From Nocardia ignorata NBRC 108230 (GTDB lineage Bacteria > Actinomycetota > Actinomycetes > Mycobacteriales > Mycobacteriaceae): 64,000 bases of DNA. Below the pieces are notes generated by a model. The model saw nothing but the letters and a program-made list of their open reading frames with translations. It ran no database searches and was not told the origin of the DNA. This document shows positions 36,704 through 44,461 of the stretch, piece by piece; within the stretch, counting starts at the first letter, position 1; each line of letters starts with the position of its first letter. The stretch is from NCBI RefSeq assembly GCF_001612905.1, contig NZ_BDBI01000035.1:37510-101509 (forward strand). The letters are read 5' to 3'. The translations under genes were made by a program, and so were the position numbers.

Positions 36704-38232
36704 GCGCGCCGGCGATCGTTATCGCGGCCCCGGCGTCGGGTAGCGGCAAGACGACGCTGGCCACCGGGCTCATCGGCGCGTTGCGGCGGGCTGGGCACCA
36801 GGTGGCGCCGTTCAAGGTCGGGCCGGACTACATCGACCCCGGGTATCACGGGCTCGCCGCCGGACGCCCCGGCCGGAACCTCGATCCTGTTCTGGTAGGC
36901 GAGGATCGGGTGGTCCCGCTGTACCGGCACGGTGCCCACGGGTGCGATATCGCGGTGGTCGAGGGCGTGATGGGCCTGTTCGACGGTCGTATCGACGAGC
37001 ATCGGACGGAGGCGGTGGCCGAGGGTTCCACCGCGCAGGTGGCGAGCCTGCTCGGCGCACCGGTCGTACTGGTCGTCGACGCGCGCGGACATTCGCAAAG
37101 CCTGGCCGCGCTGCTCCACGGGTTCGCCACCTTCGACTCCTCAGTGCGCCTGGGCGGGGTGATCCTCAACCGTGTCGGTAGTGAACGCCACGAGCAGGTC
37201 TTGCGCTCGGCGTGTGATCGGGTGGGCGTCCCGGTCCTCGGCGTACTCCCGCGCATGGCCGAATTGGAAGTCCCCTCACGCCATCTCGGCCTTATCCCAG
37301 CCGTCGAACACGGCACCGCCGCCACCCGCGCGGTCGACGCGATGACCACCCTGGTCGCCGCCCACGTCGACCTCCCGGCGATCGTCGCGCTGGCCGGTGG
37401 ATCGGTACAGGGCCCCGCCTGGGATCCGCTGACCGAACTGGCCGCAGCCGCCGACCGAGCCATACTGCCCGATCGAGAGCAGCCGTCGGGCGAGCTCGGC
37501 CGGTCGGCCGCTATCGCGCGAACTCCACACGATCCCGCCCCGGCGACATCGTCCGAGCGATCCCTACTGCCGACCACCACGATCACGGACGCGACCGCCG
37601 GCCACCGCCGCACCCGGATCGGGGGGCCGGTGATCGCGATGGCCGGCGGCGCTGCCTTCACCTTCGGCTACGCCGAGCACCGAGAGTTGCTCCTGGCAGC
37701 GGGTGCGCAGGTCGTGGTCTTCGATCCACTGACCGACGAATTGCCCGAGGACACAGCCGGTTTGGTGCTTCCGGGTGGCTTTCCCGAGGAGCACGCCGCG
37801 CAACTCTCGGCGAACGTACGCCTACGCAGCGCGATCGCCGACGGCGCCACCCACGGCCTTCCGATCCACGCGGAATGCGCCGGACTGCTCTACCTCACCC
37901 GCTCCCTCGACGGGCATCCCATGGCCGGAGTGGTCGACGCCGACGCCGAATTCGGCCCCCGCCTCACCCTCGGCTACCGCGACGCCGTCGCCCTGCACGA
38001 CTCCGTGCTGTGGCAGGCGGGCTCCCGAGTACGCGGCCACGAATTCCACCGCACCCGCCTGACCAGAGCGGGCACGGCGAACGCCGCATGGGGCTGGCGC
38101 ACAACACAGTCCGTCTCCGAAGGTGCGGTGGTGGGCCAGGTCCATGCCTCCTACCTGCACACCCACCCTGCCGGTAATCCTGACGCCATCCGCCGATTCG
38201 TCGACGCCGCAACGGGATTCGAATCTCGATGA
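36700..38232 (+). CDS. cobB: Cobyrinic acid a,c-diamide synthase
   Basis: 510 residues, slightly longer than usual. The N-terminal domain has IAAPASGSGKTTLATGL (7-23) and VGPDYIDPGYH. A low-complexity linker (~255-300, with LPDREQPSGELGRS and PTTTITD) precedes the glutaminase domain with LVLPGGFPEEH and HAECAGLLYLT (nucleophile Cys393) and VRGHEFHRTR. It amidates carboxylates a and c of the corrin ring. GTG 36700 overlaps the end of the repeat ORF. Confidence 0.95.
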   Translation: MSAPAIVIAAPASGSGKTTLATGLIGALRRAGHQVAPFKVGPDYIDPGYHGLAAGRPGRNLDPVLVGEDRVVPLYRHGAHGCDIAVVEGVMGLFDGRIDEHRTEAVAEGSTAQVASLLGAPVVLVVDARGHSQSLAALLHGFATFDSSVRLGGVILNRVGSERHEQVLRSACDRVGVPVLGVLPRMAELEVPSRHLGLIPAVEHGTAATRAVDAMTTLVAAHVDLPAIVALAGGSVQGPAWDPLTELAAAADRAILPDREQPSGELGRSAAIARTPHDPAPATSSERSLLPTTTITDATAGHRRTRIGGPVIAMAGGAAFTFGYAEHRELLLAAGAQVVVFDPLTDELPEDTAGLVLPGGFPEEHAAQLSANVRLRSAIADGATHGLPIHAECAGLLYLTRSLDGHPMAGVVDADAEFGPRLTLGYRDAVALHDSVLWQAGSRVRGHEFHRTRLTRAGTANAAWGWRTTQSVSEGAVVGQVHASYLHTHPAGNPDAIRRFVDAATGFESR

Positions 38233-38242
38233 CGGGTCGTCG

Positions 38243-38626
38243 GTGACGGACAGTAGGGCGTCGCTGGACCGAGTCGCCGTCGGCATCGGTCTGCGCCCCG
38301 GCACCACAGCGGACCGCATCGTGCGAGCCGTCGAAGAGGTTGTCGGGCAGTACCGCATCGCCTGCCTGGCGACGCTCGACACCCGAGCCGCCGAGCCGGA
38401 AGTGCGGGCGGCCGCCGCGATACTCGGAGTCGCGCTGCTCGGATTCACCGCCGAGGAATTGTCCGCGGTCGAGGTTGCGCACAGCTCGCCACGCACCGAA
38501 TCCGCGGTCGGTACCCCCAGCGTCGCGGAGTCCGCCGCTCTACTCGCCGGGAATGGCGAATCAGTGTGCGGTCGAACAATTGTCGACGGAATCGTCGTGG
38601 CTGTGGCGTACGCCGACCCGATTTAA
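38243..38626 (+). CDS. CobE / CbiG C-terminal-like cobalamin biosynthesis protein
   Basis: 127 residues. It matches the CobE/CbiG-C pattern: VGIGLRPGTTADRI at the start, ATLDTRAAEPEVRAAAAILGVALLGFTAEEL, then VGTPSVAESAALLA and VAVAYADP at the end. CobE-like domains take part in corrin ring contraction. Here it is a stand-alone gene 10 bp after cobB, without a visible CbiG N-terminal domain or CobIJ partner in the window. GTG 38243 is the likely start. Confidence 0.82.
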   Translation: MTDSRASLDRVAVGIGLRPGTTADRIVRAVEEVVGQYRIACLATLDTRAAEPEVRAAAAILGVALLGFTAEELSAVEVAHSSPRTESAVGTPSVAESAALLAGNGESVCGRTIVDGIVVAVAYADPI

Positions 38627-38654
38627 TTCACTGGGCAAGATCGGCCGCGCACAG

Positions 38655-38660
38655 TAACGT
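38655..38660 (+). promoter_or_regulatory. Possible -10 box of the Y RNA locus
   Basis: TAACGT, placed so that transcription would start at about 38667-38668, exactly where the closing stem of the first RNA begins. Confidence 0.35.
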
Positions 38661-38667
38661 CTGTTCC

Positions 38668-38820
38668 AGCAGTCGTACGGCGGGCCGGCACTGATCGGTT
38701 ACCTTTCATCCAAGCGGTCACAGGTTCGAATCCTGCCCGCCACCGCGCGGTGGCGGTAGCTCAGCCTGGTAGAGCACTCGGCGCGTCCGGTCGGGACACA
38801 CACGCCCGCCGTGCGATTGC
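38668..38820 (+). ncRNA. Bacterial Y RNA with circularly permuted tRNA-like module (YrlA type), Y1
   Basis: Structure read by hand. The closing stem is 38669-38685 with 38804-38820 (17 bp, two G-U). An inner stem pairs CTGATCGG (38691-38698) with CCGGTCGG (38787-38794). The tRNA-like end has T-arm CAGG-TTCGAAT-CCTG (38721-38735), then an acceptor-like stem CCGCCACC-GCGC-GGTGGCGG (38737-38756) closed by a tetraloop, then TA and D-arm GCTC-AGCCTGGTA-GAGC (38759-38775). T-arm, acceptor and D-arm therefore come in permuted order, with the ends where the anticodon arm would be. This is the known plan of YrlA RNAs, and a Ro60 (TROVE) gene follows at 39007. Confidence 0.85.
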
Positions 38821-38822
38821 GA

Positions 38823-38943
38823 CGGAGTAGCGCGGGCCGGATTCGGTCGGTTATCTGGTGACCTCTTCAGTCGGGCGGGTTCGAACCCCGCGTCGGAAAG
38901 CAATTTCCGTCTCCGGTCGAAACACCACGCCTGCCCCACTCCG
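38823..38943 (+). ncRNA. Second Y-type RNA, lacking the D-arm, Y2
   Basis: Starts 2 nt after Y1. The closing stem is 38823-38837 with 38929-38943 (13 of 15 positions pair). The inner stem TTCGGTCGG (38842-38850) pairs with CCGGTCGAA (38913-38921), 9 bp. T-arm GCGGG-TTCGAAC-CCCGC lies at 38875-38891 and a hairpin CGGAAA-GCAA-TTTCCG at 38894-38909 where Y1 has its acceptor and D-arm. Shared with Y1: CGGGCCGG..., CGGTTAYCT after the inner stem, and CCGGTCG..ACAC..CACGCC on the 3' side. It is a divergent duplicate with a reduced tRNA-like end. Confidence 0.72.
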
Positions 38944-38950
38944 CATACAT

Positions 38951-38969
38951 GCCCCGTCGGGTCCGGGGC
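38951..38969 (+). terminator. Short GC hairpin after Y2
   Basis: GCCCCG (38951-38956) and CGGGGC (38964-38969) form a 6-bp stem with a 7-nt loop. No T-run follows, so termination is doubtful; it could instead be the leader hairpin of the TROVE gene. Confidence 0.3.
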
Positions 38970-39006
38970 CGAATATCAACGCCCACGGGCGTATCGGAGG
39001 GGAACA

Positions 39007-39807
39007 ATGAATATTCTGTCGCGGTTCAACCGTCGCAGCACACCGCAGTCCGCACCGGCCGACAATCGTCAGGTCGTGAACAACGCCGGTGGCTACGTTT
39101 TCGACATCACGCCGCAGGCACGGGTGCGCCGCTTCCTCACGCTCGGCACCGAATCGGGAACCTACTACGTGAGCCCTGCGGCGCTCACCGCCGACAACGC
39201 CGAGTTCCTCGTCGAGTACGCGGCCGAGCACACCGCCGACCTGGTGCGCGAGATCGTGGAGATCTCCACCTCCGGTCGCGCGCCGCGACAGAATCCCGCA
39301 CTGTTCGCGCTCGCCGCCGCCGCATCGGTCGGCGATGTCGACGGGCGTCGGGCCGCGCTGGCCGCGTTGCCGCAGGTCGCGCGCACCGGCACGCACCTGT
39401 TCCTGTTCGCCGGGTACATCGAGCAGTTCCGCGGCTGGGGTCGCGGGCTGCGCAGGGCAGTGGCGAACTGGTACCTGGACAAGCCGGTCGACGCGCTCGC
39501 CTTCCAGGCGGTCAAGTACCGGCAGCGTGAAGGCTGGACGCACCGCGACCTGCTTCGCCTGTCGCACCCGGCGGCCACCGAGGACGAACGGCGCAGGTTG
39601 TTGGACTGGATCTGCGGTCGCGCAACGGAACTCGACGGCTTGGCCGTGGTCGAGGGCTTCCAGCGTGCGCAGACCGCCCCGGCCGATCAGGTGCCCGCGC
39701 TGGTTCGCGAGTACCGGCTCGGCTGGGAGATGCTGCCCGATGCCGCGCTGAACACACCCGAGGTGTGGGAGGCGCTGCTGGACAACGGGATCCGCAGACT
39801 GCGCTGA
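39007..39807 (+). CDS. rsr: Ro60/Rsr (TROVE domain) RNA-binding protein, truncated
   Basis: 266 residues. It opens MNILSRFN and has NNAGGYVFDITPQARVRRFLTLGTESGTYYVS, AAASVGDVDGRRAALAALPQVARTGTHLFLFAGYIEQFRGWGRGLRRAVANWY, and LDKPVDALAFQAVKYRQREGWTHRDLLRLSHP, the HEAT-repeat ring of TROVE proteins that bind Y RNAs and the ends of misfolded RNAs. Full Ro60 relatives have about 500-540 residues with a C-terminal von Willebrand A domain; here the frame stops early and the rest is decayed. ATG 39007 has GGAGGGG upstream. The N-terminal reading frame is clean, so the damage may be recent. Confidence 0.85.
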   Translation: MNILSRFNRRSTPQSAPADNRQVVNNAGGYVFDITPQARVRRFLTLGTESGTYYVSPAALTADNAEFLVEYAAEHTADLVREIVEISTSGRAPRQNPALFALAAAASVGDVDGRRAALAALPQVARTGTHLFLFAGYIEQFRGWGRGLRRAVANWYLDKPVDALAFQAVKYRQREGWTHRDLLRLSHPAATEDERRRLLDWICGRATELDGLAVVEGFQRAQTAPADQVPALVREYRLGWEMLPDAALNTPEVWEALLDNGIRRLR

Positions 39808-40010
39808 TGTCAGCTTCCACGCCTTAGCCGGCTGGGCCTGCTGGAACCGCTCGGACCGCGGACCGCCGCGCTCTGCGCCCAGCGCACCGACCCGCAGCGG
39901 CGGCGTGCGGTTCGAGTGCACCGCGTCTGTACTGATCACGCTGCGCGCCTAGACTTCTGGGCGCTTAGTAGGAGGCGCGGGCATCTGGCGCCGTCGACCT
40001 GGTGCATGAG
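39787..40010 (+). pseudogene. Decayed continuation of the rsr reading frame
   Basis: Just before the stop, a one-base shift reads GI-PQTALM. After the stop, the original frame reads LPRLSRLGLLEPLGPRTAALCAQRTDPQRRRAVRVHRV. A further shift gives VLITLRA-stop-TSGR. These are the expected next TROVE segments, broken by at least two frameshifts and a TAG. Nothing of the vWA/MIDAS domain can be found before the endonuclease remnant. Confidence 0.7.
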
Positions 40011-40135
40011 GGTCGGTAGATGATATGAGTAACTGTTCGGGTTGCTTCGGGCGGTAGTGAAACCAGCTGGGTACGAAACAAAGGGGTGAAGCATGAGGAT
40101 TATCATTCTGCGGTCGCGTCGATGTGGGATTTGCG
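40011..40135. other. Intergenic, lower GC
   Basis: Noticeably richer in A and T than its surroundings. No gene, repeat or clear signal seen. It leads into the endonuclease remnant and was probably acquired with it. Confidence 0.4.
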
Positions 40136-40571
40136 ATGCCGACCGAAGCTGAAACTGCTTGGCTAGCTGGCCTGCTCGAGGGCGAAGGCTCATTTGCCAT
40201 GATCAAATGTCATGTAGGCGGAAAGGTCTATTGATCCCAAGATTGTGGTGAACATGACGGACCGCGATATCATTTCGCGAGTTGCCGATCTATTCGGCGG
40301 TTCTGTCTACGACATGCCGCGATACATCGAAGGCCGAAAGGCGCAATATCGGGCTCAGATAACCGGCTCGGGTGCTGCGAGGTGGATGCAGGACCTGTAT
40401 CCGTGGCTCGGGGAACGCAGGCGCACAAGGATAGACGCGGTCTTGACGGAATACTTGGGTCAGGAGCCGACCAGAGTTCGACGGCGTCGATCGTGCTCCG
40501 AAGCTGCTGCCAATCGACTCAGAAGCACGACCAGCGGTCAATTTATGGCGGCCGAATTGCCTACCGATTAA
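40136..40571 (+). pseudogene. LAGLIDADG homing endonuclease-like remnant, frameshifted
   Basis: ATG 40136 begins MPTEAETAWLAGLLEGEGSF, where WLAGLLEGEGSF is a LAGLIDADG helix; the frame stops after about 32 residues (KVY-stop). One base shift near 40215-40230 restores IDPKIVVNMTDRDIISRVADLFGGSVYDM, then YRAQITGSGAARWMQDLYPWLGERRRTRIDAVLTEY, typical of single-motif endonuclease-like proteins found in actinobacteria and their phages. Base composition is lower in GC than the neighbours. No intron or intein is seen around it. Confidence 0.75.
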
Positions 40572-40624
40572 GCGCTGCTACCCGTCGCTGCCAACCTCAT
40601 GTGGTTGACCCTGTACTAAAACGG

Positions 40625-40652
40625 AGCCGCCGCGACCTCGTTGTCGCGGCGG
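40625..40652. terminator. Strong bidirectional intrinsic terminator
   Basis: GCCGCCGCGAC (40625-40635), 6-nt loop, GTCGCGGCGGC (40642-40652): an 11-bp stem. On the minus strand it is followed by TCCGTTTTAG, so it best serves the minus-strand gene ending at 40685. Confidence 0.8.
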
Positions 40653-40684
40653 CACCTTTCCTCTCGCGCGGAAGTTCCTCACCC

Positions 40685-41788
40685 TCAGGGGGCGACCGAG
40701 GACCAATCGGCGAAACCGGTGGGGTCGTGGCGGCCCATGGAGGCGTGTTCGAACAGGCCCCAGCCCTCGGCGTCGCCGCAGCGGGCGTGGCCGATGTGGT
40801 CGATCACGCCGTAGGGGACGCGGGCTCGGATGCCGGGGTCGGTGAGGTCGTAGGTGCTCGACAGCGACCAGTTCTCACCCATCCAGCGGCCGTGGGTCCA
40901 GTCGGGGTCGGCGCCGTATCCGCAGCCCACGTGCAGGGCGATGCCGGGGCGGGACTCGATCTCGACCTCGAGGGGCTTGCCGTCGGGGGTCGTCATGTCG
41001 AGGCGGACCGAGCGCGGGTGGCGGGTGCCCGGCTCGTAGACCCAGGTCATGCGCGGCCAGCCGAGTTGTTCCTTGCGGCCGTCGTTCCAGATGCGCACCG
41101 CGTTGTTGAGGGTGCGGGTGCCGTCGGGTTCCTCCTGCACGATCACCACGATGGCGAAATCGGGGAACCGCAGCGGCGCGTACAACCACCAGAAACCACC
41201 CATGCCCGTCGGCCTGCCCGCCGGGTCGGGTTCGCCGGAGGGACGGATGCCCCAGGAACGGTCGCGGCTGCCGGTCCACACCGCCGGGTCGACGGAGTAG
41301 TCGCGCCCGTGCACCGCGAGAGTGCCTTCCCACGAACCCGATTGGGCGAAACGCGAGGCCTCGATGATGGGCCGCGTGCCGGACAGGATCAGGTGCGGTT
41401 GTTCCTGCACGGCCGGTTGCGCCCCGGTCCAGGTGAGGTCGAAACCGAGATCGTCGTGCTCGCACACCACGCGCAACTTCTGCAGCGGTTCGATCACCTC
41501 GATGCGGTAGCCACCGACGCGGGTGTCGAGATCACGCGAGGTGAGCGCGTCGGAGAACCGCACACTGTGCTGGGTGTCGCCCTGGCGTGCGCACGCGAAC
41601 GCGTCGACCACACCCAGGTTCGGGTACACGCCGAACCCGGTGATGAGCATGGTGTCACCGGCGGGGTCGAAGGCGTTGAAGTAGTACCGGTCGTAGAAAT
41701 TCCGGTCGCTGGTCGCCACCCGGGCCAGCGACAGCGGCGTCTGATGGACCGGGTATTCGTCCAGGGGGACGGGCATGATCGCGTTCAT
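40685..41788 (-). CDS. Conserved hypothetical protein (AttH-like/DUF7064-7065 type)
   Basis: 367 residues, all-beta by appearance, rich in Trp and Tyr (DRSWGIRPSGEPDPAG, GGFWWLYAPLRFPDF). The N-terminus NFYDRYYFNAFDPAG and these segments resemble two-domain lipocalin-like AttH-related proteins found next to phosphotransferases in mycolata. ATG 41788 lies 2 bp after the upstream phosphotransferase stop, so the two form an operon. No signal peptide. Function unknown, perhaps linked to steroid or lipid use. Confidence 0.65.
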   Translation of the reverse strand: MNAIMPVPLDEYPVHQTPLSLARVATSDRNFYDRYYFNAFDPAGDTMLITGFGVYPNLGVVDAFACARQGDTQHSVRFSDALTSRDLDTRVGGYRIEVIEPLQKLRVVCEHDDLGFDLTWTGAQPAVQEQPHLILSGTRPIIEASRFAQSGSWEGTLAVHGRDYSVDPAVWTGSRDRSWGIRPSGEPDPAGRPTGMGGFWWLYAPLRFPDFAIVVIVQEEPDGTRTLNNAVRIWNDGRKEQLGWPRMTWVYEPGTRHPRSVRLDMTTPDGKPLEVEIESRPGIALHVGCGYGADPDWTHGRWMGENWSLSSTYDLTDPGIRARVPYGVIDHIGHARCGDAEGWGLFEHASMGRHDPTGFADWSSVAP

Positions 41789-41790
41789 CG

Positions 41791-42921
41791 TCAGTCCCAT
41801 TCGTAGGTGCCGTCGAGCAGCGCTTCGAGTCCGCGCCGGTGCATGATGTAGTCGTCGCGTTCGTCGGGCACGGTGTCCTCGCCGAAATGGATCATCCGCC
41901 GCTTGATCCGCGCCATCACGATGGCGTGGCGCAGCGCCGCGTACACGATGTAGAAGTCCAGGTCGGTGATGGTGTGGCCGGTGAGCTTCTCGTACTCGGC
42001 GACCACGTCGTCGCGGCGCAGGAAGTCGGCGAGGCCGGGCTGGTCGAACCGGGTGGCGATGTCCTGGAAGAACCGGTGGATGAAGATCAGCCAGCCCAGG
42101 TCGAGCTCGCGGGGGCCAAGGGTGGCCATCTCCCAGTCCAGCACGGCGGCCGGGGTGAAGCCGTCGAACAGGATGTTGCCGGGGCGCGCGTCACCCCAGT
42201 TGAGCACCTCGGCGCCGGTCTCGGTGGGCCAGTTGGCCGCCAGCCAGTCGAAGGCGCGCTCGATCAGCGGGATGTCGACGCCGTCGTCGGCCAGCGCCCA
42301 CCGGTACCAGGCGCGCTGAGCCTCGAAATGCCTGCGCAGCGCGGACCCTTCGCCGTCGAGCGCCGGAAAGCGCTGTGCGGCATCGTCGATCGCGTGCACC
42401 TGGGCGATCACCTTGACGGTCTCGGCGGTGATGCCGGCGCGCTCGGCGAGGGTGGCGTCGAACACCCAGCCGAAGAACACGTACGGGGGATTGTCGGCGA
42501 CCACCTGGCCATCGATCTTGTCCATGACGAAAAACGGAGTACCGAACAGTGATTCGTCGGTCTCGAGCCACCGCAGGGCGGGCACGGGAACCTCTGACGC
42601 CGCCGCGACACCCGACATCACCTGGTACTGCAACGGCAGGTCATAGGACTGGAACACCGGAAACGACGAGTCCTCGGGCGCCATCCGGGCGACGAAAGAA
42701 CCGCTCTCGGCGACCCCGTTCACCGACCATTCGGCATCGAACAGAACCGTGGTGCTCGACATACCGCCGGTGGCGGGTTTGCTGAGGTTGCCGATCGTCG
42801 GCGGTGCGTCGGCGCCGACCTTGCCCGACAGCCACCCCGAGAGCCGCTCGCCGAATGCGTCGAGATCGAGCTCGGTGACGGTCAGCGACTGCTGCGCGGT
42901 GTGGTCCGTGTCGTCGGACAT
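41791..42921 (-). CDS. Phosphotransferase family protein (APH/ACAD10-like kinase)
   Basis: 376 residues. The aminoglycoside-phosphotransferase-like fold shows TGGMSSTTVLFDAEW, VMDKIDGQVV, and the catalytic loop LNWGDARPGNILFDG followed by VLDWEMATLGP (metal-binding Asp). Asp replaces nothing essential; Asn precedes WGD where His is usual. Relatives are kinases for small hydroxylated lipids or antibiotics; the substrate is unknown. Upstream GGGGACC serves as ribosome site. Confidence 0.88.
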   Translation of the reverse strand: MSDDTDHTAQQSLTVTELDLDAFGERLSGWLSGKVGADAPPTIGNLSKPATGGMSSTTVLFDAEWSVNGVAESGSFVARMAPEDSSFPVFQSYDLPLQYQVMSGVAAASEVPVPALRWLETDESLFGTPFFVMDKIDGQVVADNPPYVFFGWVFDATLAERAGITAETVKVIAQVHAIDDAAQRFPALDGEGSALRRHFEAQRAWYRWALADDGVDIPLIERAFDWLAANWPTETGAEVLNWGDARPGNILFDGFTPAAVLDWEMATLGPRELDLGWLIFIHRFFQDIATRFDQPGLADFLRRDDVVAEYEKLTGHTITDLDFYIVYAALRHAIVMARIKRRMIHFGEDTVPDERDDYIMHRRGLEALLDGTYEWD

Positions 42922-43114
42922 ACGTGGGGTCCCCTGTCGGCGTGGTGAAACGTGTTCCGTACCGGCGTACCGGAAGACCGGCCGGAATGTAAGGCGGGCG
43001 TCGGTGAGCGGGATTCAGGGTTGACACCTCCAAGATCGGGGTTTCCCCCGATGCGCGCGCGAGTCGTCGTCGGTAAAGCTTGCCGGACAGCCGTTTTCGA
43101 TAGGGAGGTACGTA
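42922..43114. promoter_or_regulatory. Divergent region with hairpin, 193 bp
   Basis: A TTGACA lies at 43021-43026. A 7-bp-arm inverted repeat ATCGGGG-TTTC-CCCCGAT lies at 43035-43052, just downstream, where it would fall between -35 and -10 of a rightward promoter. GGGAGG precedes GTG 43115. Confidence 0.4.
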
Positions 43115-44461
43115 GTGACCGCAGTCGCCGCGGAGCGCGTAGTCGAGGAGCCGGTGCGTGCACCGGAGCCCAGGTGGCACCCGCTCACGCTACTCGCGTT
43201 CCGGTTCTGCGTCGCCTACTTCGGCCTGTTCTGCCTGTGGATGGCTCAGATCACCTTCGTCTTCCTCGGCGTGATCGCGCTGAAGATGCCCGAGGACGCC
43301 GTCGCCTGGCAGCTGCTCACACTGGCCCCCGTGAGCAGCTGGATCGGGGAGCACGTGTTCGGCGTGTACGCCGAGCTGGAGATGAACGGCAGCGGCGACC
43401 AGGCCGCCATCTGGATCCAGTGTGGGCTGGTGCTGATCGTCGCGATCCTGGTCACGGTGGTGTGGTCGATTCTCGACCGGCGCCGCCGCGCCTATCCCCG
43501 GGCGGCGAGCTGGTTCCTCACCGGTCTGCGCCTGGCTGTCGGCGGGCAGATGCTGTTCTACGGTTTCACGAAACTGGTCCCCACCCAGATGCCCGAACCG
43601 GCGCTGACCACCCTGCTCACCCGGGTAGGCGACCTGAGCCCGATGGCGATGCTGTGGACGCAGGTCGGTTCGGCACCGGCCTACGAGGTGGCGCTGGGCG
43701 CCGCCGAGGTGCTCGCGGGGCTGCTGCTGTTCTGGCCGCGCACCGCGACGCTCGGGGCCATGCTCAGCGTGATCAGCATGGCCCAGGTGTTCTTGCTGAA
43801 CCTCACCTTCGATGTGCCGGTGAAGATGCTGTCCGGCCACCTGCTGCTGATGAGCCTGGTGCTGCTCGCCCCGCAGGCGCGGCGGCTACTGGATGTGCTT
43901 GTGCTGGAACGTGCATCGGGCCCGATGGTGCAGCCCGCACTGTTCCGGTCCGCGCGGGCGAACCGGTGGGCCACCGTGGCGCAGGTCGCGGCGGCATTGT
44001 GGATCGTGGCCGGAATGATCGTGGTGACCACGGACTCGTGGCGCGAATACGGCGGGGGCGCACCGGAGCCGGAGCTGTACGGCATCTGGGAGGTCTCGGA
44101 GTTCTCGATCGACCAGGTGCCGGTGGCACCGCTGGCCACCGATCCCGTGCGCTGGCAGCGCCTCGTCGTCGACAAGGGCACGGCGGGCTATCAGCGCATG
44201 GACGACACGATCGTCCCGGTCATGGCCACCGTCGACCCCGCGGCCGCGAACCTCACGATCGCGACCGCCCCGACCGCGCCCGATCAGGCGCCGACACCGT
44301 ACGCGACCCTCGCCGTGGACCGCGCCGACGACCGGCTCACCCTGCGCGGCGAGATCGCGGGCAAGCAGGCCACCGTCGTCCTCACCCGCCTCGACCTCGA
44401 CAGTTTCCCCTTGCGCGGCACCGGCTTCCGGTGGGTGCAGAACAACCCGTACCTGGGCTGA
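43115..44461 (+). CDS. DoxX-like polytopic membrane protein
   Basis: 448 residues with about seven membrane spans in the first 310 residues. Among them are LFCLWMAQITFVFLGVIAL, GLRLAVGGQMLFYGFTKLVPTQMP (the DoxX-like motif) and LAGLLLFWPRTATLGAMLSVISMAQVF. A soluble ~140-residue C-terminal domain follows (YGIWEVSEF..., ending GFRWVQNNPYLG). Such fusions are seen in several actinobacteria and bacteroidetes; function unknown. Confidence 0.75.
   Translation: MTAVAAERVVEEPVRAPEPRWHPLTLLAFRFCVAYFGLFCLWMAQITFVFLGVIALKMPEDAVAWQLLTLAPVSSWIGEHVFGVYAELEMNGSGDQAAIWIQCGLVLIVAILVTVVWSILDRRRRAYPRAASWFLTGLRLAVGGQMLFYGFTKLVPTQMPEPALTTLLTRVGDLSPMAMLWTQVGSAPAYEVALGAAEVLAGLLLFWPRTATLGAMLSVISMAQVFLLNLTFDVPVKMLSGHLLLMSLVLLAPQARRLLDVLVLERASGPMVQPALFRSARANRWATVAQVAAALWIVAGMIVVTTDSWREYGGGAPEPELYGIWEVSEFSIDQVPVAPLATDPVRWQRLVVDKGTAGYQRMDDTIVPVMATVDPAAANLTIATAPTAPDQAPTPYATLAVDRADDRLTLRGEIAGKQATVVLTRLDLDSFPLRGTGFRWVQNNPYLG

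Noticed and set aside
38716..38901. One or two ordinary tRNA genes, or a tRNA with a group I intron
   Set aside because: T-arms and a D-arm are present, but in the order T-arm, acceptor hairpin, D-arm. No anticodon arm fits and no intron core was seen. A Ro60 gene follows, so Y RNAs explain the pattern better.
40202..40571. A separate small gene starting at GTG 40245
   Set aside because: It is the second half of the LAGLIDADG remnant in a shifted frame and has no ribosome site.
38640..40684. Integrated phage or integrative element using a tRNA attachment site
   Set aside because: No integrase, no att direct repeats flanking the region, and no other phage genes; only the endonuclease remnant looks foreign.
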